A stretch of 64,000 nt of DNA from Christiangramia salexigens (GCF_001889005.1 NZ_CP018153.1:2896001-2960000), one strand, 5' to 3'; shown: positions 8,609-17,784, counted from the first letter of the stretch. The notes: a model not told the origin generated them from the letters alone. Translations and numbers: made by a program.

Positions 8609-9952
8609 ATGCAAATAGAAAAAAGTGTAGCAATAGTAGGATCCGGTTTGGTTGGGTCTTTACTCGCTATTTATTTAAGAAAGCAAGGGCATAAGGTTAC
8701 TGTTTTTGATAGAAGACCAGACGTAAGGCAGGTTGAGTTTTCCGGAAGGTCTATAAATCTTGCTATGTCTAATAGAGGATGGAAGGCTTTGCGTGAGGCT
8801 GGAATTGAGGATGAAATCAGAAAATTAGCCTTGCCACTGGATAAAAGAGCTATGCATGTGGAAGGTCAGCCCATCTACTATCAAAAGTATGGCGATGACG
8901 GAGAGGCTATATATTCTATTTCCAGAGGAGTCCTGAATAGAAAAATGATAGACCTGGCTGAAGCAGCCGGAACCGAATTTCGATTTGAGGAAAAGGTTTG
9001 GGATGTGGATATGCCTAATGCCAGACTTTATACCGGTGAATCTGAAAAAAGTAAGTGGAAAGAATATCAGTTCGATCTTATTTTTGGAGCCGATGGAGCT
9101 TTTTCAAGAATAAGGCACAAAATGCAGAGGCAGAGTAGGTTCAATTATTCTCAGCATTTTATAGATGTGGGTTATAAAGAGTTAAGCATTCCGGCCAATG
9201 CCGATGGTTCACATAAATTGGACAGAGGTTCATTTCATATCTGGCCAAGAGGTGAATTTATGCTTATTGCAATGCCTAACCTGGACGGGAGCTTTACCTG
9301 TACATTATTTATGCCTTTTGAAGGAGAAACTTCTTTTGAGACCATTAAAACAGAAAAAGATGCAGATCTGTTCTTTGAAACTCATTTTTCTGATATAAAG
9401 GATGAGATCTCTAATTTGAAACGAGACTTTTTCAGAAATCCAACCAGTGCCATGGTGACGATTAAATGTTTTCCATGGTCCTATTATGATAAGATTACTC
9501 TTGTAGGGGATTCGGCGCATGCCATAGTGCCATTTTACGGGCAGGGAATGAATGCAGGTTTTGAAGATATTTCTCTGTTAAATCATAAGATGAACTTGCA
9601 CGGTGATGACTGGGAGAAAGTTTTTGAGGAATATCAAACAGAAAGGAAACCAAATGCAGATGCGATCGCAGAGCTTAGCTATCGCAATTTTATCGAAATG
9701 AGTAGTAAAACTGCAGATCCAGTCTTTTTACTAAGAAAGAAGATCGAAAAAAAGTTTTCTGAGAAGCATCCAGAACTATGGACACCTTTATACAGCAGAG
9801 TTACATTTTCCTCTAAGACCTATGCTGAAGCATTGGAAATAGGAGATTATCAAAGAGGTATTATGGATGAGGTAATGAACACTCCCGGGATAGAAGAGAA
9901 GTGGGATTCTGAAGAAATTGAAAATAAAATCTTAAGTCTGATCAAAAAATAA
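8609..9952 (+). CDS. kmo: Kynurenine 3-monooxygenase
   Basis: A 447-aa FAD monooxygenase. The dinucleotide-binding loop is VAIVGSGLVGSLLAIYLRKQ near residue 8, SGRSINLAMSNRG near residue 46 is typical of KMO, and the second FAD motif is LVGDSAHAIVPFYGQGMNAG near residue 300. It hydroxylates kynurenine to 3-hydroxykynurenine using NADPH and oxygen. I chose the ATG at 8609; a TTG at 8579 would add ten residues with no homology support. With kynU it forms the middle of the kynurenine pathway. It is monocistronic, with a terminator at 9951. Confidence 0.95.
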   Translation: MQIEKSVAIVGSGLVGSLLAIYLRKQGHKVTVFDRRPDVRQVEFSGRSINLAMSNRGWKALREAGIEDEIRKLALPLDKRAMHVEGQPIYYQKYGDDGEAIYSISRGVLNRKMIDLAEAAGTEFRFEEKVWDVDMPNARLYTGESEKSKWKEYQFDLIFGADGAFSRIRHKMQRQSRFNYSQHFIDVGYKELSIPANADGSHKLDRGSFHIWPRGEFMLIAMPNLDGSFTCTLFMPFEGETSFETIKTEKDADLFFETHFSDIKDEISNLKRDFFRNPTSAMVTIKCFPWSYYDKITLVGDSAHAIVPFYGQGMNAGFEDISLLNHKMNLHGDDWEKVFEEYQTERKPNADAIAELSYRNFIEMSSKTADPVFLLRKKIEKKFSEKHPELWTPLYSRVTFSSKTYAEALEIGDYQRGIMDEVMNTPGIEEKWDSEEIENKILSLIKK

Positions 9953-9980
9953 AAGCTGCCATTGGCAGCTTTTATTTTTT
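9951..9980. terminator. Bidirectional terminator, kmo / msrA
   Basis: Stem AAAAGCTGCC / GGCAGCTTTT with a small AATT-type loop and a T-rich tail, between convergent genes. Confidence 0.85.
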
Positions 9981-10641
9981 AGTGAGATCCTTCTTTAAGA
10001 ATATCAGGGAATTTTTCCTGAAAGCGCTTTAAACGCGGTATTGATACTTTTTGAATATATGGGTTTCCCGGATTGTTCTTTTCGTAATTCTGGTGATAAT
10101 CTTCGGCTACCCAGAATTTCTGAAAGGGTAAAACTTCAGCGGCAAGTGGCTTTTTATAATCTTTTCCGACTTCTGTTTTTACTTCCTCAATTATTTTCTT
10201 TTGTTCTTCATTCTGATAAAAAATTATAGAGCGATACTGTGAGCCCAGATCAGGACCTTGCCCGTTCACTTGTGTTGGATTTTGAGAACCGAAATAAACT
10301 TCAACCAGAGTTTGGAAACTTACTGTTTCGGGATCATAAATAACTTCTACGGCTTCGGCATGGCCAGTTTTTCCTGTATTGCTGGATTCATATGTTGGGT
10401 TTTTAGTATGCCCTCCAGAATATCCCGATATGACTTCTTCAACACCTTTTACGCTTTCATAAATGGCTTCTACGCACCAAAAACATCCGCTGGCAAAGTA
10501 GGCTCTTTTCATTCCATCCTGAGTTGGGACTTCCACGGGTTCAGCATTTGCGATTTCTTGAGTTGTAGCGCTAGAGTTTTTGGGTTGGTCTCCACAGGCG
10601 AGTATCACCAAGCTTATAAAATTAATAAGTAGCAATTTCAT
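9979..10641 (-). CDS. msrA: Peptide-methionine (S)-S-oxide reductase, lipoprotein form
   Basis: A 220-aa MsrA with an export signal. Residues 1-15 are hydrophobic and end in the lipobox VILAC (Cys16). The catalytic motif SGCFWCVEAIYESVKGVEEV is at about residues 51-70, with nucleophile Cys53. GYSGGHTKNPTYE and the GQGPDLGSQYRSII substrate segment follow. It reduces methionine-S-sulfoxide in proteins; the lipobox puts it in the periplasm or on the outer membrane rather than in the cytosol. It is encoded 2 nt downstream of a second lipoprotein gene, very likely as one operon. Confidence 0.95.
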   Translation of the reverse strand: MKLLLINFISLVILACGDQPKNSSATTQEIANAEPVEVPTQDGMKRAYFASGCFWCVEAIYESVKGVEEVISGYSGGHTKNPTYESSNTGKTGHAEAVEVIYDPETVSFQTLVEVYFGSQNPTQVNGQGPDLGSQYRSIIFYQNEEQKKIIEEVKTEVGKDYKKPLAAEVLPFQKFWVAEDYHQNYEKNNPGNPYIQKVSIPRLKRFQEKFPDILKEGSH

Positions 10642-10643
10642 TT

Positions 10644-11213
10644 TTATTTCTTTTTATAGGTTCCTTCAAGAGTTTTCTTTCCGTATAAAGCATATTCCAC
10701 GGCTATTTCATCATCTATTGAAAAGCCTTTCCAATCGAGTTTGTAGCCTTCGGGAGAGCTTGATATTATTGCGATGGGTTGCTCTTTATTGAATTTATCC
10801 CAAGGTAGCTTCGTGTCCGTAGTATTGGAGGTAACCTCGCTGAAATATAGATTTATATTATTTCCAGATCTGGTTACTTTTGCGTTGATATACATCTTAT
10901 CCTTTACAAGGCATAAAGAAGTTGTTTCTCCGGGATTTAAATCCAGACAGTAACAATTACAGTTAAGGTCTTCAGTATGTTCGGTATTGATATAGGTTCC
11001 TACTTTGATTATTGCTGAAGTTTCTTTGCCAACTTTCGATGCAGAATTTTTCTTTCTCTCTGTTTCACCGTTGGATTCAACTGTGGGTGAGGTTTCGGCT
11101 TTTTCATTTTGAGTGGAAGTAACTTTATCTTCCGTAGAAGCCTTCTCTTTTGAAGAATTATTGCAAGCTGTTAGGCTTAAAAGAAGACAGATAAAAATTG
11201 AAAAGATTCTCAT
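10644..11213 (-). CDS. Uncharacterised lipoprotein in operon with msrA
   Basis: A 189-aa protein with an SPII signal: hydrophobic residues 3-16 and lipobox SLTAC with Cys17. A low-complexity Ser/Thr/Glu/Lys linker (residues 18-60) follows, then a folded domain (about residues 65-189). The domain has a CNCYC cluster near residue 80 and a C-terminal YALYGKKTLEGTYKKK. The cysteines suggest a disulfide or metal site, fitting a neighbour that repairs oxidised methionine, but that is inference. No family recognised. Confidence 0.8.
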   Translation of the reverse strand: MRIFSIFICLLLSLTACNNSSKEKASTEDKVTSTQNEKAETSPTVESNGETERKKNSASKVGKETSAIIKVGTYINTEHTEDLNCNCYCLDLNPGETTSLCLVKDKMYINAKVTRSGNNINLYFSEVTSNTTDTKLPWDKFNKEQPIAIISSSPEGYKLDWKGFSIDDEIAVEYALYGKKTLEGTYKKK

Positions 11214-11320
11214 TTTTGATTGTGGAATTGACTTGCCTAAAGGTAAATCTTTAATTCCTCAAAAATGTGAAATACTTGTTAATCCAAATGCTAAGCCGAA
11301 ATTACGACCGGCTTGGATAT

Positions 11321-11385
11321 AAAAAAACTGCCTGAAAAAATTTTGCTTCAGATCTTACAATCCTACTATTAATTTTCAGGCAGTT
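11321..11385 (-). terminator. Long-loop intrinsic terminator after the coiled-coil gene
   Basis: A perfect 13-bp inverted repeat AACTGCCTGAAAA / TTTTCAGGCAGTT encloses a 34-nt loop. On the minus strand it is followed by a T run at 11321-11325, placing it as the terminator of the gene ending at 11410. Confidence 0.65.
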
Positions 11386-11409
11386 AAACTTTTGTAAAAG
11401 TTCTAAATC

Positions 11410-12189
11410 TTAGAACTTTTTGAACATACCGGCCATTTTTTCTTGCTCTTCCTTAGCCAGCTCCTCGTCTACAAGGATACGTCCACTATGCTCATCTGTA
11501 ATGATCTTTTTTCTTCCGGCAATTTCCATGATCACCTGAGGCGGGATCGTGAAAAATGAACCACCCGAAGCACCTCTTTCAACAGGTACTACTGCAAGTC
11601 CATTCTTAACATTGCTTCTAATTCTTTTATAAGCAGATATAAGTCTGTCTTCGATGTTCTTCTCGTATTCCTTAGACTTGTCTATAAGCGCCTGTTCTTC
11701 CTTCTCAGTTTCCTTAAGGATCTCATCCAGTTCGCTCTTTTTATGCTTAAGATGCTCCTCACGCTCAGAAAGTTTTTCCTTTGTTTGCGCGATCACTTCT
11801 TTTTTCTGCTCGATCTTTGCTTTGTACTCGTTAATGTGCTTTTCAGAAAGTTCGATTTCCAATTCCTGGAATTCTATCTCTTTACTAAGAGCATTAAATT
11901 CTCTATTATTACGAACGTTCTTCTGTTGCTCAGAATACTTTTTGATCGTTGATTTAGACTCTTCAATCTGGTTTTTCTTGTTCTTGATGTCATTATCAAT
12001 GACTTCTATGTCCGCATCCAGTTTTTCCAAGCGTCTGTTTAAACCTGCTACCTCATCCTCCAGATCTTCAACTTCAAGGGGAAGTTCACCACGTACGTTT
12101 CTAATTTCATCAATTCTCGAATCTACCAACTGAAGATCGTACAGAGATCTTAACTTCTCTTCTACAGTAACATCGTTTTTTTTCGCCAT
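11410..12189 (-). CDS. Coiled-coil protein with degenerate C4 zinc ribbon
   Basis: A 259-aa protein. Residues about 10-185 form a long coiled coil with heptads rich in Glu, Lys and Leu. The C-terminal segment ASGGSFFTIPPQVIMEIAGR and then ITDEHSGRILVDEEL aligns with the zinc ribbon of this family, where CxxC pairs normally precede LPPQ and GRIL. Here Ser, Ser, Asp and Ser occupy the four ligand positions, so metal binding is probably lost. Related proteins elsewhere are called CdsZ or zinc-ribbon regulatory proteins. It is encoded 1 nt after the nif3-like gene. Confidence 0.85.
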   Translation of the reverse strand: MAKKNDVTVEEKLRSLYDLQLVDSRIDEIRNVRGELPLEVEDLEDEVAGLNRRLEKLDADIEVIDNDIKNKKNQIEESKSTIKKYSEQQKNVRNNREFNALSKEIEFQELEIELSEKHINEYKAKIEQKKEVIAQTKEKLSEREEHLKHKKSELDEILKETEKEEQALIDKSKEYEKNIEDRLISAYKRIRSNVKNGLAVVPVERGASGGSFFTIPPQVIMEIAGRKKIITDEHSGRILVDEELAKEEQEKMAGMFKKF

Positions 12190-12190
12190 A

Positions 12191-13285
12191 TTATAAATAG
12201 TTGATTGGATTGGTATTTGTATCTGCTAAAATAAGTGCAAAACTACTAATTTTTTTGCTAAGAAAAGAATATAGTAAATTTTTTGTAAACTGTTCACTTT
12301 CGTAGTGTCCAATATCTGCCAATACCAGCTTTTCCTCGGCTTTATAGTAATCGTGATATTTAAGATCCGCTGTAATATAAATATCGGCACCTGCAGCTTT
12401 TGCTTTATCTATGGCAAAGGCGCCACTTCCACCCAGTACTGCAACTTTTTTAATTGGTTTACCAAGGAATGCAGAATGTCTAATTCCTCCGCAATTAAAG
12501 ACCTGTTTTACTTCCTCTAAAAATTCTTTCTCATTTTTTTCAGACTCTAATTCTCCGATCATCCCCATGCCGAGATGCTGATTCTTATTATCAAGTTTGT
12601 GGATTTCGTAGGCTACCTCTTCATAAGGATGAGAATCAAATAAAGCCTTTAGTATTCCGCTTTCAAGATGTGCCGGATATGTTACCCCAATTTGAGTTTC
12701 CTCCTCGAAATGAATTTTTCCTTTTTCTCCAATTACCGGATTAGCATCCTCGTTAGGCTTAAAACTGCCTTTCCCGGTTAAATTAAAACTGCAGTAATCA
12801 TAATTTCCAATGCTTCCGGCACCTTTTGCAAATAAAGCTTCTCTTACATGGTCGGCATTTTGAACTGGTACGAAAGTGGTCAGTTTTTTTATCGAGTTTC
12901 TACGGGGAATCAGGATTTTTCGGTTTTGCAATCCTAATTTTTCAGAGATCATATCATTCACTCCTTTAAACTGGTTGTCCAGGGCTGTATGAATACCATA
13001 AATCGCAATATCATTTTTTATCGCTTTCATCACTATTCTCTCTACATAGTTTCTTCCCGTTAGTTTTTTTAATCCACCAAAAATGATGGGATGAAAACTG
13101 ATAATGAGATTACAATCTTTTTTGATTGCTTCTTCAACTGTTTTCTCAAGCGTATCTAATGTTATCAGCGCAGAAGTAACCTCTGTGTTCTTGTCGCCAA
13201 CTAATAGGCCTACATTATCGAAATCTTCAGCATAATTAAGTGGTGCAAAGTCTTCTATAAGATCAATTACTTCTTGTACGATCAT
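12191..13285 (-). CDS. Nif3-like dinuclear metal centre protein
   Basis: A 364-aa Nif3/YbgI/YqfO protein. Metal ligands are visible in IISFHPIIFGG near residue 64, IYGIHTALDN near residue 95, and the C-terminal ADIGHYESEQF near residue 325. The middle insertion of about 110 residues (including VTYPAHLESGILKALFDSHPYEEVAYEI) is the CutA-like domain found in YqfO-type members, which explains the length. It is a cytosolic toroidal hexamer in known structures; its role is unsettled. Pairing with the degenerate zinc-ribbon protein is a common flavobacterial arrangement. Confidence 0.9.
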   Translation of the reverse strand: MIVQEVIDLIEDFAPLNYAEDFDNVGLLVGDKNTEVTSALITLDTLEKTVEEAIKKDCNLIISFHPIIFGGLKKLTGRNYVERIVMKAIKNDIAIYGIHTALDNQFKGVNDMISEKLGLQNRKILIPRRNSIKKLTTFVPVQNADHVREALFAKGAGSIGNYDYCSFNLTGKGSFKPNEDANPVIGEKGKIHFEEETQIGVTYPAHLESGILKALFDSHPYEEVAYEIHKLDNKNQHLGMGMIGELESEKNEKEFLEEVKQVFNCGGIRHSAFLGKPIKKVAVLGGSGAFAIDKAKAAGADIYITADLKYHDYYKAEEKLVLADIGHYESEQFTKNLLYSFLSKKISSFALILADTNTNPINYL

Positions 13286-13398
13286 TTTTTAATATTTTAG
13301 TTTTCACTTATAAACCTGTGGAAATATTTTGAAAATGTTGAAATTTGCTTCATTTCGCAAAATATTAGCTCAAATATAAATATTATAGAAAGCCTTTT

Positions 13399-14397
13399 AT
13401 GCCGAATCCCAGAAAATTGCTTTATCCATTTTCAGTATTATACCATGCGGTCACAGGGATTCGAAATGAATTATATGATCATAATTTCTTGAAGTCGGCA
13501 AGCTTTTCAGTTCCTGTTATATGTGTTGGAAATCTCAGTGTAGGAGGTACAGGTAAGTCGCCTATGACCGAATATTTAATAAAGTATTTAAGGACTACTC
13601 TTAAGGTCGCAGTTCTAAGTCGGGGCTATAAACGAAAAACTAAGGGATTTAAGTTGGTTCAAGAGAGTGATGATGCAACTATGGTAGGGGATGAGCCCCT
13701 GCAATTCAAAAATAAATTTCCAGATGCACTGGTAGCGGTGGATGCTAATCGTAAGGAAGGAATTGCAAAACTTATGTCTCAATCGCCCGGCGTTGTTTTA
13801 CTGGATGATGCTTTCCAGCACAGAAAGGTTAAAGCTGACCTCAATATTGTTTTAACCCCATTTAATGACCTTTATGTAGATGATCTCTTGTTGCCCGCCG
13901 GTAATTTGAGGGAGTCTTCTTCCGGAGCGAGTAGGGCAGATATAATTATCGTTACCAAATGTCCACTCGATCTTTCTGAAAAGAGAATGAATGATATCGC
14001 CGGCAGATTGAAAGCAACTAAAGATCAGGAAGTTTATTTTACCGGGATTAGATATTCCGAAAAGATAATATCTGGTAATAATAATGTACCATTGAACACA
14101 GTCGATAATTCTACCTATACACTTGTTACAGGAATTGCTAATCCTGAACCACTTATAGACTATTTAAATTCATTGAATATTGAATTAAAACATTTTGAAT
14201 TTCCTGACCATCATAGTTTTTCCGAAAAGGAAATTGAAAAACTAGCTGCAGAAAAAAATATCCTGACCACAGAAAAGGATTATATGAGACTTAGATTAAG
14301 GCTGGATCCCCCCCGTCTTTATTACCTGCCTATAGAAATTCAATTTTTAAATAAGGAGAAAGATTTTAAAGATAAGATCACGAGTTACGTCAAATAA
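13399..14397 (+). CDS. lpxK: Tetraacyldisaccharide 4'-kinase
   Basis: A 332-aa lipid A kinase. The P-loop GNLSVGGTGKSPMTEYL lies near residue 45, after an N-terminal hydrophobic helix; LLDDAFQHRKVKADLNIVL is near residue 135, and HHSFSEKEI is near the C terminus. It phosphorylates the 4' position of the lipid A disaccharide at the inner face of the inner membrane. Divergent from nif3, 113 bp apart, and ended by the terminator at 14396. Confidence 0.95.
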   Translation: MPNPRKLLYPFSVLYHAVTGIRNELYDHNFLKSASFSVPVICVGNLSVGGTGKSPMTEYLIKYLRTTLKVAVLSRGYKRKTKGFKLVQESDDATMVGDEPLQFKNKFPDALVAVDANRKEGIAKLMSQSPGVVLLDDAFQHRKVKADLNIVLTPFNDLYVDDLLLPAGNLRESSSGASRADIIIVTKCPLDLSEKRMNDIAGRLKATKDQEVYFTGIRYSEKIISGNNNVPLNTVDNSTYTLVTGIANPEPLIDYLNSLNIELKHFEFPDHHSFSEKEIEKLAAEKNILTTEKDYMRLRLRLDPPRLYYLPIEIQFLNKEKDFKDKITSYVK

Positions 14398-14424
14398 AAA
14401 AGAGGTGTGAAAACACCTCTTTTT
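14396..14424 (+). terminator. Terminator of lpxK
   Basis: A 12-bp stem AAAAAGAGGTGT / ACACCTCTTTTT around a GAAA tetraloop, directly overlapping the end of the lpxK stop codon. The A/T flanks also allow function on the minus strand. Confidence 0.85.
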
Positions 14425-14508
14425 GTTTTTGGCTAATTCAAACTATATAAGAACTTTCTTTTTATATAATCCTACTAGCCTTTAATGTGCAAAGCATATG
14501 CCAAAGAC

Positions 14509-16737
14509 TTAAACGGCTGTTTCTCTGGCTGCTAAGTATTTGTTAATCTTATGGAAGAACTCTTCAGTTTTGTATGGTTTAGGGATAATATCATTAAAGC
14601 CATTCAGATAGAATTGATCCAGGTTATCATCCAGGGTTACTGCGGTAAGTGCGATAATTGGAATATCAGAATTAAATTTTCTTATTTCAATTGTAGCCTC
14701 GATTCCGCTTATTCCCGGCATATGTATATCCATTAGAATAAGATCAAAATCATTGTTTTTAATCTTTTCTATAGCGATGCTACCATTATCTGCAACATCA
14801 CAGATCACCTTGTTTTTCTCGAGGATCTTACGGGTGATCATTTGGTTGATCTTATTATCTTCAACCACAAGTATGCGTTTATTCACCATAATATCGTTGG
14901 TGATCTTGCTCTCATCTATTTTTTGCGTCGGAGCAGGTTCTGCAAGTGCGCTATCCGGAACCTGGAATTTCAATTCAAAAGAGAATTTAGATCCTTTTCC
15001 AAGATCGCTATCCAAATGAATTTCACTGTTAAGTAAACTTAGAAGGTTCTTTACAATAGACAATCCAAGTCCTGTTCCTCCAAATTTTCGGTTTATTTGG
15101 GTTGAGCCCTGAGTGAAATTCTCGAAAATAGCCTTTTGCTTTTCTTTGGTGATACCTTCACCGTTATCCTCAATTTCAAAGGATAAATATATATTCTTAT
15201 CCTTGCTCTTGGTTTTTCTAACCTTTATCCAGATATCTCCATCTTCGGTGAATTTTATTGAGTTTCCGATTAGATTTATCAGGATCTGGGATATCTTTAA
15301 TGGATCTCCAACGAGTTTTTTCGGGATATTTTCATCGAACTCGAAGTGTAGTTTGGTTTTTCTCTCATCTGCAGAATTCTTTAACGCCACCAGAACATCA
15401 GACATTCTCTGTTCCAGATTGAAAGTTGATTCAACTATCTCAACCTTATTGGCTTCAAGTTTATTAAGATCCAGAATGTTATTGATCAATGAGAGCAAAT
15501 ATTCCCCTGAAAATTTCAATGAATTTAGATGTTCCTTTTGGCTTTCGGTAGGACTTTCATCAAGTAATAAATGGGTGAGTCCGGTTACCGCGTATAGAGG
15601 TGTTCGTAATTCGTGTGTTATTGTTGAAAGGAATTGAGCCTTGGCCATGGATGCTTTTTCTGCATTTTCCTTGGCAAGCGTTAGCTCGGTGTTTTTCTTC
15701 TGTAGCAGTTCATTAGCTCTTGCCCTTAGATTATTGTTCTTGTAAAGAGATAGTGTTAGTAGGGAGAGAATGGTGATTAATGCCACACTTAAAATTGTAG
15801 TAAGTTTATTAACTTTTAAAGTTCTTTCCTGCTCTGCATTTTGGAGGGTTAATTCGTCTACAGTGGTTTTTAGGGCATCCACACCTACTTTAGCGTTGAC
15901 TTCGTTGGCAAGAGCTTCTTTATTCCGGTCGAATACCGCTTCCCTCACGTCGTTCATCTTTTTGAGATAATCCAGTGCCAAAGCGGAATTATTTCTTGAC
16001 TCTGCTATTTGACTAAGTAGTCCGTAGGAATACATAGCCATAGCAGTATACCCCCCTTGCTCTGCAATATTGAGAGAACCCTTTGCGTAACTCTCAGCTG
16101 CTTTAAAATTACCTTCAATGATATTTAAACGAGCGGAGTAATAATGTAATCTAGCAAGCTCGTAGAGATTTTCACTGTCCTTAAGGTAGATCTCAGCATT
16201 GCTCAGTTCAGATTTTCCAAGATTTCTGGTGTTTTCCCTAGAAAGATAAACGATTGCCTTATTAAGAGCTACGATTCCTAACTGCTCTTTATTATCTTCT
16301 TTTTCGTAATACTTCTGGGCTAGCTCGAGATAGTCTATAGCACGGGTTAACTGTCCTTTTGAATTAAGAAGTTTTCCATACAGAATATATGAATAGGCTA
16401 AACCCGATTCATCTTCAAGTTCCCTTTGTATGGATATTGACCTTTCTAATTGTGTGATCCCTTTGTCGTATTCATGCCTTACCTGATACATTCTTGCAAG
16501 AATACTACTGGCAAGGGCCATGTATCTCTTATGTCCAATTCGCCGGGATAATTCGATAGATTTATTTAACTGTTCCTGAGCTTTATCAAATTCCATCATA
16601 TTGATAGAATTTTCTGCTACAGCAAGCAGTTTTCTTATCTCTTCCGGTTTAGGCTGAACTTCATCAATGACAGGCTCTTGAAAACCATAGGTTATAAAGC
16701 AACATAAAAGTAGGAAAGTGAGCTTTAAGTTCTTCAT
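14509..16737 (-). CDS. TPR-containing hybrid sensor histidine kinase/response regulator
   Basis: A 742-aa protein. A signal peptide or anchor occupies residues 1-19 and periplasmic TPR-like helical repeats about 30-265. One membrane helix (312-332) is followed by a linker coiled coil. HisKA has the phosphoacceptor His375 in FLSTITHELRTPL. The ATPase domain has ILINLIGNSIKFTEDG (N box), EDNGEGIT and GGTGLGLSIV. The receiver domain (about 621-735) has Asp670 in LILMDIHMPG and Lys720 in IPKPY. There is no DNA-binding domain, so output must pass to another protein; no partner is encoded next to it. Confidence 0.93.
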   Translation of the reverse strand: MKNLKLTFLLLCCFITYGFQEPVIDEVQPKPEEIRKLLAVAENSINMMEFDKAQEQLNKSIELSRRIGHKRYMALASSILARMYQVRHEYDKGITQLERSISIQRELEDESGLAYSYILYGKLLNSKGQLTRAIDYLELAQKYYEKEDNKEQLGIVALNKAIVYLSRENTRNLGKSELSNAEIYLKDSENLYELARLHYYSARLNIIEGNFKAAESYAKGSLNIAEQGGYTAMAMYSYGLLSQIAESRNNSALALDYLKKMNDVREAVFDRNKEALANEVNAKVGVDALKTTVDELTLQNAEQERTLKVNKLTTILSVALITILSLLTLSLYKNNNLRARANELLQKKNTELTLAKENAEKASMAKAQFLSTITHELRTPLYAVTGLTHLLLDESPTESQKEHLNSLKFSGEYLLSLINNILDLNKLEANKVEIVESTFNLEQRMSDVLVALKNSADERKTKLHFEFDENIPKKLVGDPLKISQILINLIGNSIKFTEDGDIWIKVRKTKSKDKNIYLSFEIEDNGEGITKEKQKAIFENFTQGSTQINRKFGGTGLGLSIVKNLLSLLNSEIHLDSDLGKGSKFSFELKFQVPDSALAEPAPTQKIDESKITNDIMVNKRILVVEDNKINQMITRKILEKNKVICDVADNGSIAIEKIKNNDFDLILMDIHMPGISGIEATIEIRKFNSDIPIIALTAVTLDDNLDQFYLNGFNDIIPKPYKTEEFFHKINKYLAARETAV

Positions 16738-16776
16738 TTGGGATATTAGCTAAACGCTTTTAAGTGTTAAATATAG

Positions 16777-17784
16777 CTAATTATCGTTAATGAGTGAAAT
16801 TAAATCGATAAGACGACTAGAATAACCAATTTCATTATCGTACCAGCCAATTAATTTAACAAGTTTGCCGCCAATCACTGAGGTCATCTGTGCGTCGAAA
16901 ATACAGCTATAAGGACTGTCTACAATATCTATAGAGACAATTGGGTCTTCGGTGTATTGAATTATGCCATTAAAAGAATTATTTGCAGCTTCTTTAAATA
17001 ATTGGTTCACTTCGGCAATATTGGTATCCTTTTCTACATTTAAGGTCATATCTGTAAGCGATCCGTTAGGAACAGGAACTCTAATTCCGCATCCCCCAAT
17101 TACTTCACTTAAATTAGGAAATATGCTGGTAAGTGCTTTCGCGGCTCCTGTAGTTGTAGGAATAATGGATTGCGCTGCCGCTCTGCTTCTTCTTAAGTCT
17201 TTGTGCGGTTTATCATGCAGGCTTTGATCGGATGTATAAGAGTGTACTGTGGTAATATAAGCTTGTGAAACCTTAAGATGATCATCTATCACCTTAAGCA
17301 TTGGAGCGGCATTATTAGTTGTACATGAAGCATTAGAGATGATCCTTTCAGATCCATCCAGGATATGCTCATTGACACCCAAAACAACCATTTTTATCTT
17401 ATCGTCCTGTGGTGGGACAGATAATATTACTTTTTTAACACCTGGCTTCAAATGCGGTTGCAAACTGGCTTCAGTCTTAAACTGTCCTGTTGCCTCCACA
17501 ACATAATCTACCTGATGCTTATCCCAGGGAATTACAGCCGGATCCTTAAAGTTATATAATGGAATTTTTACGTCATCTACGATGATACCGGACTCATTAA
17601 AAGAAATATCTTTTTTCAGGGTACCATGTATGCTGTCGTATTTTAAAAGATGTGAAAGACTTCTTGCATCGTGAATGTCATTAATGGCAACAACCCTGAT
17701 GTTGGGATGGTTCACTAAAATTCGGAAAAGATTTCTTCCTATTCTGCCAAAGCCATTAATGGCAATATTAATATTTGCAGACAT
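16777..17784 (-). CDS. gap: Type I glyceraldehyde-3-phosphate dehydrogenase
   Basis: A 335-aa enzyme with NAD loop INGFGRIGRNLFRIL, catalytic SNASCTTNNAAPM (Cys154), HSYTSDQSLHDKPHKDLRR, and GWYDNEIGYSSRLIDLI at the C terminus. It oxidises glyceraldehyde 3-phosphate in glycolysis or runs in reverse in gluconeogenesis. The sequence INDIHDARSLSHLLKYDS follows the first strand. It is encoded 7 nt downstream of lipA on the same strand, an unusual pairing that suggests cotranscription from the lipA promoter. I did not see a second gap gene in the window. Confidence 0.95.
   Translation of the reverse strand: MSANINIAINGFGRIGRNLFRILVNHPNIRVVAINDIHDARSLSHLLKYDSIHGTLKKDISFNESGIIVDDVKIPLYNFKDPAVIPWDKHQVDYVVEATGQFKTEASLQPHLKPGVKKVILSVPPQDDKIKMVVLGVNEHILDGSERIISNASCTTNNAAPMLKVIDDHLKVSQAYITTVHSYTSDQSLHDKPHKDLRRSRAAAQSIIPTTTGAAKALTSIFPNLSEVIGGCGIRVPVPNGSLTDMTLNVEKDTNIAEVNQLFKEAANNSFNGIIQYTEDPIVSIDIVDSPYSCIFDAQMTSVIGGKLVKLIGWYDNEIGYSSRLIDLISLINDN

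Noticed and set aside
8451..8618. A 55-codon plus-strand frame before kmo
   Set aside because: It overlaps the kmo start, has no recognisable motif or hydrophobic pattern, and no good promoter. It could be chance in a 344-nt spacer.
11654..12133. A 159-codon plus-strand frame rich in Ser, Phe and Leu
   Set aside because: Antisense shadow of the coiled-coil gene; the composition is what Glu/Lys/Leu codons give when read backwards.
15113..15637. A 174-codon plus-strand frame
   Set aside because: Antisense to the kinase domain of the hybrid histidine kinase, which has all its motifs.
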